From Phoenix dactylifera (Eukaryota; Streptophyta; Magnoliopsida; Arecales; Arecaceae): 64,000 bases of DNA. How positions within the stretch are numbered: position 1 is the stretch's first letter; the number at the start of each line of letters is the position of its first letter. Position numbers and translations under genes: made by a program. Below the pieces are notes generated by a model. The model did no database searches and had not been told where the DNA came from. It was given only the letters and a program-made list of their open reading frames with translations. Location of the stretch: the NCBI RefSeq assembly GCF_009389715.1, contig NC_052395.1, positions 18,635,528 to 18,699,527 on the forward strand. Direction: 5' to 3'. Shown here in pieces: positions 46,401-58,757 of this stretch.

Positions 46401-49400
46401 CTAGTGCTATGGTGCCAATGTTATCGCAGTAAAGTGTTATGGCATCTAATGACATTACACATAACTCTGCAATTAACTTTTAATCAGAAGGTTTCCACTG
46501 CACCCTTAGATACGGCTTAACATTCAGCTTCTAAGGTAGAATCTATAATGATCGGTTGTTTGGAACTCTTCCAATTTACTGAACCACAATTGCACATATT
46601 CTGATGTAGACTTTCTATCATCAATATGTGTGCATCCTTCTACCTTCAACTCTGATCTTCTCCCAAAGACCAAGAACATGTCCTTAGTTCTTCTCAAGTA
46701 CTTAAGACTGTTCTTCACAGCTATCCAGTGCTTCTTGCCTGGATCCGACTGATATCTGCTTGTGACACTCACAGCAAGAGCTATATCAGGTTGTGCACAC
46801 AGCATGGCATACATGAGGCTTCCTATTGCCGATGCATAGGGAATCTTGCTCATGTGTTGAATCTCTTCAGATGTGTTGGGGCACATCTTCTTGGAGAGAT
46901 GAATTCCATGTCTTAGGGGTAAGAGACCCCTCTTGGAGTTTTCCATGCTGAACCTCTTCAGCACCTCCTCTATGTACATCTTCTGTGAAAGGCCAAGCAT
47001 CCTTTTAGATCTATCTCTATAGACCTTTATTCCCAAAATATAGGATGCTTCCCCAAGGTCTTTCATGGAGAATTCTTTTTGACAACCAGACCTTGACCGA
47101 GGTTAGCATGAGAATATCATTCCCAATCAGGAGAATGTCATCTACGTACAGTACGAGAAAAACGACAGCACTCCCACTAACCTTTTTGAAAACACACGGT
47201 TCCTCTTCGTTTTTGATGAAATCAAACGTTTTGATTGCGTCATCGAAACGAGTGTTCCAACTCCGAGATGCTTGCTTTAGTCCATAGATGGACCTTTGCA
47301 GCTTGCAGACCTTGTGATCTCCATCACTGGAAGTGAAACCCAAAGGCTGTTCCATATAGATATCTTCATCAAGGTATCCATTCAGGAAAGCAGTTTTCAC
47401 ATCCATCTGCCAGATTTCATAATCATGAAATGCTGCAATAGCAAGCAATGTTCGGATGGATTTTAGCATGGCTACAGGTGAAAAGGTCTCCTGATAGTCA
47501 ATGCCTTCGCGCTGACTATACCCTTTCGCCACAAGCCTTGCCTTATAGGTCTCTACCTCTCCATCCGAACCTATCTTCCTCTTGTAGATCCATTTGCATC
47601 CAATAGGTACAATACCTTCTGGTGGATCTACTAAGGTCCAGACTTGGTTGGAATGCATGGAGTCTAACTCTGACTTCATAGCTTCCAGCCATTTCTCGGA
47701 ATCGATATCAGATATCGCCTCGTCGTAGGTTTTGGGATCTTGTGTATGATCCCTATCTCCCACTAGGAACATTTCCTTGGTATCCTCTTCAAGTATACCT
47801 AAGTATCTATCGGGAGGATGGGAGACCCTACTAGATCTACGAGGTGGTCGAAGGACATCGTGTACTGGCTCTGTATGAATGGGTTCAATAGGATCCATGA
47901 CTCGTTGCTTTTCAGAGACTTTCTCTTCAAGCTCAATTTTCCTCCCACTGCCTCTATCAAGGATAAACTGATTTTCCAAGAAGATGGCATGACGGCTCAC
48001 AAACACATTGTGATCCTCTGAGACGTAAAAATTGTATCCTAATGACTCTTTAGGATATCCTATAAAACGAGCACTTATGGTCCTAGCCTCTAACTTGTCC
48101 GCCTGTAGTCTCTTGACGTGGGCCGGACATCCCCAAATCTTGAGATGACCAAGACTTGGTTTCTTACCATGCCATATCTCATACGGTGTGGTAGGAACGG
48201 ATTTAGAGGGAACTCTATTCAATAAATAAATCGCTGTGAGTAAGGCATCTCCCCAAAGGAACATAGGTAAATCAGTGAAGCTCATCATGGACCTGACCAT
48301 ATCCAATAGGGTCCGATTCCTCCTCTCTGACACCCCGTTGAGTTGAGGTGTACCCGGAGGTGTCCATTGTGAGACTATGCCGTTTTCTTTGAGATAGTCC
48401 CGGAATTTCCCACTAAGGTATTCTCCTCCTCGATCTGATCGAAGAGCCTTAAGAGGTTTTCCAGTTTGTTTTTCTACTTCATTCTTGAACTCTTTGAACT
48501 TTTCAAAAGAGTCAGACTTGTGTCTCATAAGATACACATACCCATACCGTGAATAATCATCGGTAAAGGTAATGAAGTAAGAATAACGTCCCCTGGCTAG
48601 CACATCGAATGGGCCACATACATCTGTATGTATTAGGGTAAGTATTTCAGTGGTCCTCTCCCCATGTCCTACAAAGGGCAGTCTAGCCATTTTTCCTTGA
48701 AGACAGGACTCGCAAACTGGATATGACTCGGAAGTCAATGAGCCGAGAAGCCCATCTTTATCCATTTTGTTCATCCTATCCTCTCCAATATGGCCAAGTC
48801 TGAGGTGCCACAAATATCTTTGGTTTATCTCATCTTTGGATCTTTTGGATCCTTTGGCACTCACATCTTGCTCGGTAACATTCACAGATACATCCATATG
48901 TAAATGATAGAGACTGTCGATCATGAAACCACGTGCAACTATTTTATTTCTTAAGTAAATAGAACAGCAGTCTTTGTCAAATGTAAAAACATGACCTTCC
49001 TGTGCTAGACATGAAACAGAAATCAAATTTCTGCTAGCAACAGGTACATAATAGCAGTCTCTAAGTATTAAACTAAATCCAGACGGTAGTCGCAGATGGT
49101 AGGTGCCCACAGCCACAGCAGCAACTTTTGCCCCGTTGCCAACCCGAAGGGTTACCGCACCTTCCGCCAGCCTTCTACTTTCCTTTAGACCCTGCATGGT
49201 AGTGCACAAATGAGCACTAGAACCAGAATCTATAACCCAACTGGAAGTAGAAGAAACCGTTAGATTAGTTTCAATTATGAGCAAGTCTATACCTTCTGAA
49301 GGTGTGTCAGCCTTCTTGTTCTTCAGGCTCTCGAGGTATGAAGGACAGTTCCTTTTCCAGTGGCCGTCGACATTGCAGTGGAAACATTTTCCTTTGTCAT

Positions 49401-52400
49401 TAGCCTTTTTCTTTTGAACTTCCTTCTTTGGCTTCTTGTCTTTCTTCTGCTTCTTAGCAGGCTTCTTTTTCTTCCAAGTAGACTTTCTCTTGGAACCAGA
49501 AGTCAACTCAGCAGCAAGGACATTGCCCCTTGAACCTTTCAAGGCTCCCTCAGCAGTTACCAACATGTTGATTAGTTCAGTCTTAGTGCATTCAATCTTA
49601 TTCATGTGGTAGTTTACTATAAACTGACGAAATGAATCAGGAAGTGACTGTAGGATCAAATCCACTTGCAATTCCTTGTGCATGTCCATACCGAGCTTCT
49701 CAAGCTCCTCTAGGTCCTTGATCATGGTCAGACCGTGATCATGGACAGACTGCCCCTCGCGCATCTTCGCTTTGAAGAGCCTCTTGGACACTTCAAAACG
49801 AGCTGTGCGACTCTGCTCACCATACAACTCTTGCAGGTGTGCCAGTATTTCCCTAGCAGTCTTCATATTTTCATGCTGGCATTGGAGTTCATTAGACATG
49901 GATGCCATCATATAGCATTTTACTCTAATGTCATCATCCAACCACTTTTTATGCAACTCACGTTGAACATCAGTAGGACGTGCTGGTAGTGTGGGGATAT
50001 CTGAATCGAGTATGTAGCCTATTTTCTCACAGTCCAAAACAATTTTGAGATTTCTAAGCCAGTCTTTGTAATTGGTTCCGGTCAGTCGGTTGGTCTCAAG
50101 AATACGGGTCAGAGGGTTTGAAGCCGACATTGTATCTGCAGAGAGTAAAGATTCTAGTTAGACTATTTGTACTTGATCCTAATCTGTTCTAAGGTCTTTT
50201 AGAACAAATGTGACTCCCACTATTTTCTCGAATCCCTCACACTCCCCTGGTAGGGAAACGGAAATTCCACACGACTAGGGTTTCTAGTGGGTACTGCGGT
50301 CCCACCAATTTACATGCCACCTCACCTAACAGTTATTGGTGACACATAGATGGATGAGTGTACAACTCTTGTACAATGCTTCTCAAGCATGTTGCAGTGT
50401 AACTTGGTCTCTAAGCCATGAAGACCTCACCTAACAGTTATTGGTCCCATTTCTTAGTTAAGTCAGACCCACCGTATAACCGTAGGAATAAAGTCGTCAT
50501 TGGGTCCTCACCTAACAGTTATTGGTGCCCAACCCCACCTTTACCCTACAACATCTCATGTCTATAGAGAGGTCCAGCCCCCCGATGCAACTTGACCACT
50601 GTGTCCAGCCGAGACAAATCAACATCAGAAAGGCCTTAGCAGCTCTACTACAGTGGAAGACCTATTGACTTAATATTGGTTAATCAGGTCTTAGTGTTTG
50701 CAACTTGAGCCCTTCATAAGAGGTAATCGAACAATTGGCCAGGTAAGCAGGTGGGAGGCTCCCCTTACTCAGAGAGTAAGGTCCTAATTAAGTAACCACC
50801 TTTCATGCTTTCCTAGACACCAATTAGATCAATTAATCTAATATGACTTGCTCATGTCGGTTCACTCTCGACTTGATTGAGGAGGTTTTGATTTAGGTCT
50901 CAATTGGGTTTGCTACATCACATGTAAGCCTATCTACCCGACTCTCATTCACATCACATGCAAACGGCGCATTGCAGGCAGTTATAATCGCGGCAATAAT
51001 TAAAGCTAAACTTTAACTAGGTGATGATCATGGATTCTAATTAGGTCGTATTACAAGCACATGCACATCAATCGATCAAGTGGTCTTCAACTCTTGAATT
51101 GGTTCCAAGCCTCCTTGATTCGATCCTTGATCAACTCTTGATCCCATCGCCATCAACCGCTTAGATCACCTTTCATCTCATGCATTTGCTTCAGCTTGAT
51201 CGTTGATGTACATCACATCACAGAAATACAACCAGATGTAAAATAAAAATAAAATAAATTACATTTCCTTTTAGGAGGCACGCAGGCCTCTCAAAACATC
51301 AAATAAGATGCATGCAAGCATCTGAAAAATTACATGATATCGCAGATCACATCGCAGGTCATTACATTTGATACCAAAAGGGTTTGAATCCTATGATCAT
51401 CACCATATGCAACAATTATAATTTTCAGATCTGAAAACTAACTGATTATGTCATGACATAGGTTGCTGATCATGCTAATCATGATTCTAAACTTTGTAAT
51501 CCCATTAACAATGCAATTAGAATCATCTTTTTATCACATAAAAATCAGCATGTAAAAAATCAGCACCCCTGAAAAATCTGCATGCAGAATTTTTCAGCAT
51601 GCATGATCATTCAATTTTCAGATCTAATAAGCCTTTAGATATTTAATTCCTACCTTAATCTACGAAACCTGGCTCTGATACCACTGTTGGAAACCCGCCC
51701 ATGCCGCTGATATTTCAAAATAAAAATCAGATGGCAGCGGAATCGGCATGCACGGGTTCGACGTTCATCGCATGAACGTTGTTTCGAGACCTTTCGTAAT
51801 TAGACAAGAATTAAAAACTTTTAAAACTATTAGGAAGATCAAATCTTCACCTTGCGCGGGTAGATGATCACCGCAAATCTGAATTCGTGGTTTTTGGAAG
51901 AGGGTTCGCTTGAAGCCGTTCAAACGTCCGGCCTCTACGGGTATCCACACGAAGTAGAGGACTGATCAAATCTTTCTTGTCTTCCCGGGGTGCTAGCTCC
52001 TTTGCAAAGACTTCTTTTGATGGCTGATCTCCTCTCTTTCAATCAACCCTTGATTGTGCTTGAGAGGAGGAAGAAGAAGGATGAAGATGAGGAAGAAGAA
52101 AGAACCCCACGCAGCCTTCTTTTGTTCCTTGCGTTGGATGAAGGAAGGGAAGGGGAGGAGGCCGCCAACACTTGGAGATCCTTTTCCCTTGCTTGCGGCT
52201 GAACTAAGAGAGGAGAGGGGCTGGTGGCGGCAGCAAGAGGGGGAAGAGAGCACACACATAGGGCGCCGGCCCTAGGTCCCTTTTTATAAGCATCAAGGGC
52301 TCCTACAAGTTAGGAGCCCTTGACAACCTTCTTTCTTTGGAGCGCCGGCCCCTTCTCTCTTCTTGTCGCCCTAACCAATTGGAGAGGGGCTGATGCCCCT

Positions 52401-55400
52401 CTTACTTGGTTAGCCTAATCCTCTTCCAAAGAGGATTAGGTGCCTCTCTCATGGTTTAATCCTAATCTAATTAGGATTAGCCAATTTTGGGTTCAATCTA
52501 TGCTAGTCCTAATCCAATTAGGACTTGAATGAACCATGACTCAATTGAACTCTTCAATCCTAATCCAATTAGGAGTCATGTTGATTCATTAGATTAATAA
52601 TTAATTTAGACTTAAGGAATCCTAATCCAATTAGGATGTATTTAATTTTAGTCCTAATCCAATTAGGACTCTATTTGAATCCGAAGTCCTAATCCAATTA
52701 GGATTTCTAGGAATCCTACTCCAAGTAGGAATCCAATTTTAATTCAAAATTCCTAATCTCATTAGGATTGTAGGAATCCTATTCCAAGTAGGAATCCCAT
52801 TCCTACTCCAACTAGGATTCCCAGTCCTAATCCAATTTGGACTCTAGGAATCCTACCCGAAGTAGGACTCTTGTTTCAAGTCCAATTAATTAATTCCCTT
52901 TGTTCCTTTCTTCAACTTCTTATCAATCAAATTGATTACTTGTGATTCCTAATCACGATTTCAACCATCGGATCGGTCAATACTTCTAGTGTGTGTGACC
53001 CCATAGGTTCTATTCTGACTGGTAGTGAGATATATTGTGATCTCTATCTCAATATCATTGAAAACTCCTTTCAATGGGTTGGAACGATTCCAACTCAACT
53101 CATTAGGGTTTATCGATCATCAAGATAATCCCTATGAGTCCCACCATCCACCAGTGACACCTAGCAGCATGTAGTGGCTACCCAGCAGAATGGAATGATG
53201 AACCTCTAGGTGCAGTTAACGTGTGATACAGTCCTACTATCGTGGATCCCTACAGGACGGAGGTCATGGACAACTCGTCAAACCCCATCGTCTGTCATAT
53301 GTCAAGATTTATTCGACTCGAGTTCGATAGTGGAAAATTCTTTCTCCACTTTATATTACTGCCCTGGCCAAGGTCTTAGAACTCAGTCTAACAAATCACA
53401 TAGGATCACTCCTCTTCTATCAAGGTCGATAGGTTCCTTATAGGTGCATACCCTACTCCTACAGTGAACTTACTGCAGCCAATCTACATTGCATGGACCC
53501 ATATGGCTAGAGACCATGTATGTGTGCAGTCAAACTACAATAACCTCACTGTGAGTAGCCGAAGCACCGCAGGTCAAAGGACCAGTCACACTACTGCAAC
53601 ATCAAGCAAGTCACTGACGAGTGGATAGACATCCAAGTGACTTCTTGTCTTGGTCACGCTCAGTACCCTTGTTCTCTAACAAGCACCTGCACTATCACTT
53701 CAGTGTCCCTACACTGTGGACTCAAGTCTCATCCATCCAGAAGGAAAGTGATCTGTGCACTGATCGGATCGATCACCGTCCTCGTGATGATCCATTGATC
53801 AGGAGCATTTAGAAATTAATCACCAATGATACATGGCTCAAATTCTCAACTCTTGAGAATATGTATCATCATCTTATTAATTCCTTGGACGATTCATAGA
53901 CACATAAATAATATGAATGAAAAGATGCCTTTTATTTATTCAATAATAAACAGTCAAGTACAAAATTATGTCCCTAGAATCAACAATGTGTCAGCCAAAT
54001 TGGCTTCTAGGGCATACATCTAACACTTATCTCTGGAATGTTAGGGCAACATGTTGGCAACCTGCTATCATATATGTTGGTCTTGATATGCACGTTGAGC
54101 TTTGGATTAATGTTAGGAAATTGGTCTCCTTGTTTGTACTCGGTACTTAGAGCTTATGCTGACTCACAATGTTGCCAAGCTCAGAGTGTACCCGAAGATG
54201 CTATTGAGAATTTATTCCAACATGGTCTTTTTTAAGGTCTAATTTCTTTTGTATCCAAGATTTGTCTTGCTACAGAAGTAGCATACGAGCAGCTTGGGCT
54301 TGGTTTTGATATTTGCTCGTTCAAACTCAGCTCAGCTGTAAAACAAGTCGAGCTCAAACATCTTTTGGAGCTCAGATCCAGAGCCAAGCCTGAACCGCGC
54401 TTGGTTCAAAAAAAGTGGGAAAGTTTGGCTTAGCTTGATTAAAGCTCGGCTCAAAGCTTGAGCAGAGCTCGAACAGCTCTTCTAATATACCAAGCCCAGT
54501 TGAGCAGCGTGATACTTGGCTCCGCTTGTTGACACCCCTACATACAAAGGTCTAAGGAATAATGAACCGGCATTTTTAAACATTATCTATATGTAAATAG
54601 TCAGATAAGTTAATAGCGAACCAGTATTTCAAAAATTTGCTAGAGTTTGGTGTTACTTTTTTTCCTTCAACTTTGTATTTATGCTGCCACTATTGCATAT
54701 TTAAGAAGCAGTTTATATGCATGCTATGGTTCACAGTAACTCTATGAGGAGCCTGAAGTCACTTCTATTCGTTGTTTCTCCAACACTTGGTTTGGTTACT
54801 GGATCTCTAGGTAAATATAGCACTTTCAACTCTGTGAATTCTAGCCGAAATATGCAACTTCTGCTTCCTTCTTTTACTGAAAAAACAGTTGATTCATGCA
54901 TTTTGACCTATAAGCTTCTGCCTGTAAAATAGCACTTGTTTTGGTATATCAGGTTCAACTCAACCATGTTTGATCAATTTGCTGCATTCTATGATATGTT
55001 TTATGTAGATCATTACTAAGGAAGATTCAGTTTATTTTGTTTAACAAGCTGGTGTTTTTGCTTGTCGAAATCATTGAAAAATGCTCAGTATAAAGTCCAT
55101 CGTTCCATGGAATTCCAGTTTCTCCCTGGTTGTGGGTCCATACTGACTCGGTTTGTTCTGTTTGACAGCTTTGTGCGGCCTTGAACATAAACAAACGAAG
55201 TGTGGATAGGGACCTCGATGTGTACCGCAATCTTCTTTCAAAATTGGTTCAGGCCAAGGAGCTTCTGAAGGAATATGTTGATAGGTAATTTTTTTTTTGT
55301 CCCAGAAGAAAATCTTGCAGTTTGTTTTGCTCTACTATCATAATGTCATATTAGATGGGTATACATATGAGAGCATGTCAAGTATGTTCAGTTGTACTTT

Positions 55401-55935
55401 AGCATGCATTGCGGAGTTCTTTTGTTTTTTATTTCATAAGATTTGCATCCATGGGACAGAAGAAAATGAGCTTTAGAAGTCAGAAAAGATAACCTGGCCA
55501 TTAGTTTGCGTTGTTTTGCAAGAGATGCTATAATTGCTTGTTTTCTTCAACATGATCTGAATGTCAAGAGCGCAATACATGGATACCAAAGTCCAATGCA
55601 CCTCTTGCAAACCTGATATTGCAGTCCAAGCAGTAGCAAGCAATATATATTCCTCCAATTATATTCATGTGGTTTATTGAATTTACATGCATTTCCCCCT
55701 AGCATGATCAAATGGTGACCAGGTTAACTCACCATTCAGTTACAAGTTTGAATTAAATATTAAAACTGTGGCTTAATTTTATGAAAGCTCCTTTCCTTTT
55801 AAAGTGGCCAATATTTTCTTTATATGATATTAATTCTGCAGAGAAAAGAAGAAAAGAGAGGAGAGAGTTGAATCTCAGAAAGCTAACGAGGCCATTACCA
55901 AATGCATGGGAGATTATCATCATGCAAGGCAGTAA
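37477..55935 (+). CDS. THF1: Thylakoid formation protein THF1 / PSB29, five exons
   Basis: Exons are 37477-37648, 40442-40712, 42515-42731, 55169-55284 and 55842-55935, all with GT-AG junctions and consistent phase, giving 289 residues. Residues 1 to about 57 are Ser/Ala/Arg-rich and look like a chloroplast transit peptide. Family landmarks follow in order: [75 protein letters not shown] and [18 protein letters not shown]. The Lys/Glu-rich coiled C-terminus ends [13 protein letters not shown]. Arabidopsis THF1 is about 300 residues. THF1/PSB29 works in plastids in thylakoid formation and photosystem II upkeep, and is implicated in sugar and immune signalling. Intron 3 spans 12.4 kb because it holds a complete antisense Ty1/copia element, yet every exon is intact. 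The ATG at 37477 follows a leader with AAACCCTAGCCCTA (telo-box-like). Confidence 0.95.
41649..42170. repeat. THF1: Diverged tandem duplication in THF1 intron 2
   Basis: Two copies of about 250 bp (41649-41910 and 41928-42170) share GAGGGTTTTGGCATGAA/CAGGGTTTTGGTATGAA, TTGCAGTAGATGACCAATAA/TTACAGTAGAAAATCGATAA and AATGTTTTTGTAAATT. Both contain pyrimidine-CAG motifs resembling splice acceptors. They are strongly diverged. Confidence 0.75.
43852..46189 (-). repeat. 3' LTR of the Ty1/copia element
   Basis: Starts TGTTGGGAACCCGCC and ends CATCTAACA in plus reading, 2,338 bp. Holds a cluster of twelve short inverted repeats at about 44624-45033. Mirror frames at 44157-44442 are low-complexity and not genes. 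Confidence 0.95.
44624..45033. repeat. Cluster of twelve TCCTAATCCAATTAGGA-type inverted repeats (left LTR)
   Basis: Each unit has 7-bp arms (TCCTAAT/ATTAGGA or TCCTACT/AGTAGGA variants) around a three-base spacer. The arms co-vary between units: CTAATC pairs with ATTAG, CTACTC with AGTAG. The same cluster is at 52457-52866 in the right LTR. Confidence 0.85.
46190..46200 (-). other. Polypurine tract of the Ty1/copia element
   Basis: Minus strand AAGTGGGAGAT directly precedes the LTR start TGTTAG. Confidence 0.8.
46204..47066 (-). pseudogene. Ty1/copia RT end and RNase H, disrupted
   Basis: One frame (46524-47066) continues the reverse transcriptase from [17 protein letters not shown] through [14 protein letters not shown] and ends in altered sequence after [11 protein letters not shown] second frame (46204-46455) has [27 protein letters not shown] and [10 protein letters not shown], the end of RNase H. 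Between them RNase H sequence is missing or shifted, so the domain is broken. Confidence 0.85.
47017..50130 (-). pseudogene. Ty1/copia polyprotein (Gag-PR-IN-RT), frameshifted at its 3' end
   Basis: The main frame encodes 1,037 residues. Gag begins with [17 protein letters not shown] (about 16-32) and contains a zinc knuckle of CX2CX4HX4C type ([15 protein letters not shown], about 250). The protease active site is in [12 protein letters not shown] (about 297). Integrase shows the HX..C zinc module (LWHLRLGH to CESCLQGK), then [20 protein letters not shown] and the E in NGVSERRNR. Reverse transcriptase has WKWIYK-type start, [10 protein letters not shown] and the catalytic YVDDILL (about 1000). 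A run of A at 47077-47083 carries a one-base frameshift, after which the true RT frame continues at 47066. The product is therefore truncated within RT. Confidence 0.95.
50131..51670 (-). other. Untranslated leader of the Ty1/copia element
   Basis: A 1.5-kb leader between primer-binding site and gag, without a long frame. Contains three copies of CACCTAACAGTTATTGGT in plus reading at about 50333, 50427 and 50509. Confidence 0.7.
51671..51683 (-). other. Primer-binding site (initiator tRNA-Met)
   Basis: Minus strand TGGTATCAGAGCC, one base inside the LTR ending at 51685. Confidence 0.9.
51685..54025 (-). repeat. 5' LTR of the Ty1/copia element
   Basis: 2,341 bp, nearly identical to 43852-46189; the 3-bp length difference is a CAT triplet insertion near 53868. 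Confidence 0.95.
54250..54540. mobile_element. Possible MITE-like sequence in THF1 intron 3
   Basis: Rich in GAGCTCGGCTC/AAGCTTGAGC motifs and closing with TTGACACCCCTAC, a terminus often seen in plant hAT-like MITEs. The matching left end was not found. Confidence 0.3.
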
Positions 55936-56379
55936 TTCGGCAAGTCAATGCTTTGATCTGTTTTCAAAAGCTTTGCTCCATGAAGCTTCAGCTTGCTTTT
56001 CCGTTTTACCTCCACCGGAGCAAGATGGAACCTTCAAGCTACTTGTGCCATATATCAGTATATTTTTCACATGTGATGTGTATTATTTGGAGTTTAAAGA
56101 TCCAAGCATCATATTTTTTAAGCTTCTCCATATTCCAACTATTGTCTCATATCTGCATCTAGCATCATATTGCTCTCTCTTTACTATTTGCAATATGCAA
56201 AGGGCATGTGATCAATGTTCTCCTAAGTAATGCAATTTTTTTTTTTCTTTTCTTTTGCTACATTGACAGCTTCACATTTCCTTTTATGGTGCTCTTTCAG
56301 TTCTAAGCTTTAAAATGTCTCTCGAATGTGAAGTTGCGGGCATGTGTGGCATACTGGCATGAAAAAGATTCATGGCTTA

Positions 56380-58235
56380 TTCTGCAGCCACTTGAGAGAT
56401 CGCCACTAATGGGTAGTTTTTTTGAAGCATATAAATTTGGTAGTAGTTTGATCACCTTTGTTGCCATCTGGACGTTGTGATTAAAAACGATTCCGGTGGC
56501 AAAAATTTTCTTGGCTAAACTAGAATGCTTGAGTAATTGAATTTTCATTGCACATAAGCAATGTGCTTTGATGATGGTCAAATTGTCAACATATTATAAT
56601 TTAATATCAGTATGCGAACGAAAGATTAAGAACTTTGTATAAGTCTCTATATACAAATTTTTATTATTAATACTAAGAGCTCGTTTGGTTTGCGGGAATC
56701 ATTTTTTTTTTAAAAAATATAATTTCTAAAAGATAGATTTCTTAAAAAAGAATGTATGAGAAAGTATTTTTAGCATGTTTGGTTGGTTGACTGACAATGA
56801 AAAAATGACAGATTTTCAGAGTGCTTATGTTTGGTTGATCATTTACTTTTCTGAGAAAGTTATGTGTAATTTTTATTATATTCTTAATAAAAATTAGGTC
56901 TTTAATGCTTTTTTGATGCTGAAGGAATTTTTAAAAAAAAATAAAAATAGATTCGGCTCACGGAAAAATAATTTTTTCGTATTTTTCATGAAAAAGATTT
57001 TTTCATGAAATGTGTAAATCATATTTTCATGATAAATATTTTTTTTCAACTATTTTAAAAATATAATATAATAATATAATAAATTGATAGTTTTTATGGT
57101 TAAATTTTTGTGCATGTTAGATGATGGCTATGAGCTCTCGTCATTAATACAGAAATTTATATGGCCAATGGAAAACTTCAAGCATTAATGTTTTGGCGTT
57201 AGGAAAAACTCTGGTCACTAATGGATAGGCTTTTTGAAGCGTATAATCACGTACTCAGGTATAGATCCACTCTTGGCGGTTGGGTTCAAAATATGGTCAT
57301 CCTCTAACACTTGGAACAGCAAACAGGGACACGTATTGAGTTTCATCAGCAACGTATTGAGTTTCAGCCGCGTCGCGGATGATATCCGACACGTGGCATG
57401 CGAAGGTGTCGGATTGCTGGTAAGCTGTGTTTGTATCAAGCAGAGACAGCTTCAAAGATCACGGGAAACAGATGCATGACTATTGTCAGCGAATTTGCGG
57501 AGCGCTCCGAACATTGCATGGAATTCTATGCGGGCTATCAGATGTTTTTTTGTACATCATCAGGAGCCCAACGGCTAAAACTAATAGAGTTAAAAGGAAA
57601 CAGAAATGATACGGCTCGGACTCTCGAACAAAGAAGTTGGTACATGATTACTGTTTTTCTTCTCTTATTTTTTAAATCACTCTTAAAATATGGCACTACG
57701 GATATTACAAATTATAATAAATAGAATGCTTCAGTAACTAAATTTCTATTGCACATAAACAACGTACTTTAATGATGGCCGAATGGAAACTCTTGTATGC
57801 ACATGAAAAATAATAAACTTTGCATAAGTTGAGTCTCTATACAGAAAATTCTATCATTAATACTAGTATCACTTATATCATCCCCGCATGATACATGTGG
57901 TACAGTTTTTTCTCTTTTTTTTTCAACTATTTTTGAAACACAATATAGCAATATAATAAATTATAATAAATAGAAAGATTTCATAGCTAAATATTTATTG
58001 CATGTAAAGCAATGAACCTTGATGATGGTCGAACCCTCCTTAGTAATACGGGCATTTATATGGCGAATGGAAAACTCCTAGCATTAATGCTGGTGTTAGT
58101 AAAAACTCTGGTCACTAATGGATGGGCTATTTGGAGCATATAAACTCGGCAGTAGTTCAATCACCTTTGCTACTATCTGGACGTTGTGGTGACTAAAAAC
58201 GATTCTGGTGACAAATTTTTTTTTGTTTTAGTCTT
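56380..58235. repeat. Array of diverged repeats downstream of THF1
   Basis: Segments recur in order: TAATGGATRGGCT with GAAGCATATAAA (56407, 57219, 58116), ATCTGGACGTTGTG (56468, 58177), TTTGATGATGGTC (56568, 57771, 58019) and ATATGGC(G/C)AATGGAAAACT (57160, 58059). Units are roughly 200-300 bp, strongly diverged and interleaved with AT-rich DNA. No coding capacity is seen. A frame at 57234-57610 has no recognisable motif. Confidence 0.65.
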
Positions 58236-58317
58236 GATTCATAAATAAATCACCCCCAAAGAAGCAGGAAGATTATTTAGATGATGCCTATGAAATTGTG
58301 ATGAAGCCTGACTGCAA

Positions 58318-58757
58318 TGCAATAACTCAGGACCTCACCAAAAAATGGCTAACCGGAAGGTATTATTTGGGCTTCTTGATCCTGTATAAGTATCCAAAAT
58401 CTACCCAGCAAATAATCGATATAGAACTAAACACACGCTCGTATGAATCCTCACATACTCTCCCTGTTTAAGTCCTGACGTCCTCATCAGGCCAAGAGTT
58501 CAAATCCATACAAATCTAATCATAAACACCATGATCGGCCCGTGGTCAACCCCAATGGATCTATACTGCAGTGTCCCCTAGTCCACATAGGTTATAGGCT
58601 GGGTCCGCTCTGATACCATTTGTATTAGTTTAGGACTTCACCCAAAATGGCTAGCCGAAAGGTATTATTTGGATTCCTTGATCCTGTATAAGTACCCAAG
58701 ATCTACCCAACAAATAACCAATATGGGACTAAACACATGCCCGCATGGGTCCTTATA
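58318..58757 (-). mobile_element. TRIM-like element: short LTR, internal region, short LTR
   Basis: Two related 137-138 bp repeats (58318-58455 and 58621-58757) flank about 165 bp. Next to the right repeat the minus strand reads TGGTATCAGAGCGGACCC, a tRNA-Met primer-binding site. Next to the left repeat lies AAACAGGGAGAGTA, a polypurine tract. There is no coding capacity, so it fits a terminal-repeat retrotransposon in miniature. No target duplication was found; instead a second internal copy follows at 58758-58920. Confidence 0.65.

Larger units (their letters stand above)
43852..54025 (-). mobile_element. Complete Ty1/copia retrotransposon in THF1 intron 3
   Basis: Two long LTRs (43852-46189 and 51685-54025) flank a 5.5-kb interior, and the pair is bracketed by a perfect 5-bp duplication CTTAT (43847-43851 and 54026-54030). 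Orientation is minus: primer-binding site next to the right LTR, polypurine tract next to the left LTR. Domain order Gag, protease, integrase, reverse transcriptase, RNase H is that of Ty1/copia. Hand comparison of LTRs found about 13 substitutions and one 3-bp indel, so insertion is recent. The coding region nonetheless has a frameshift and a damaged RNase H. The element is antisense to THF1. Confidence 0.95.

Noticed and set aside
56670-57060. Possible MITE starting AGAGCTCGTTTGGTTTGCGGG
   Set aside because: This is a common plant transposon-like terminus, but no inverted partner or target duplication was found nearby.
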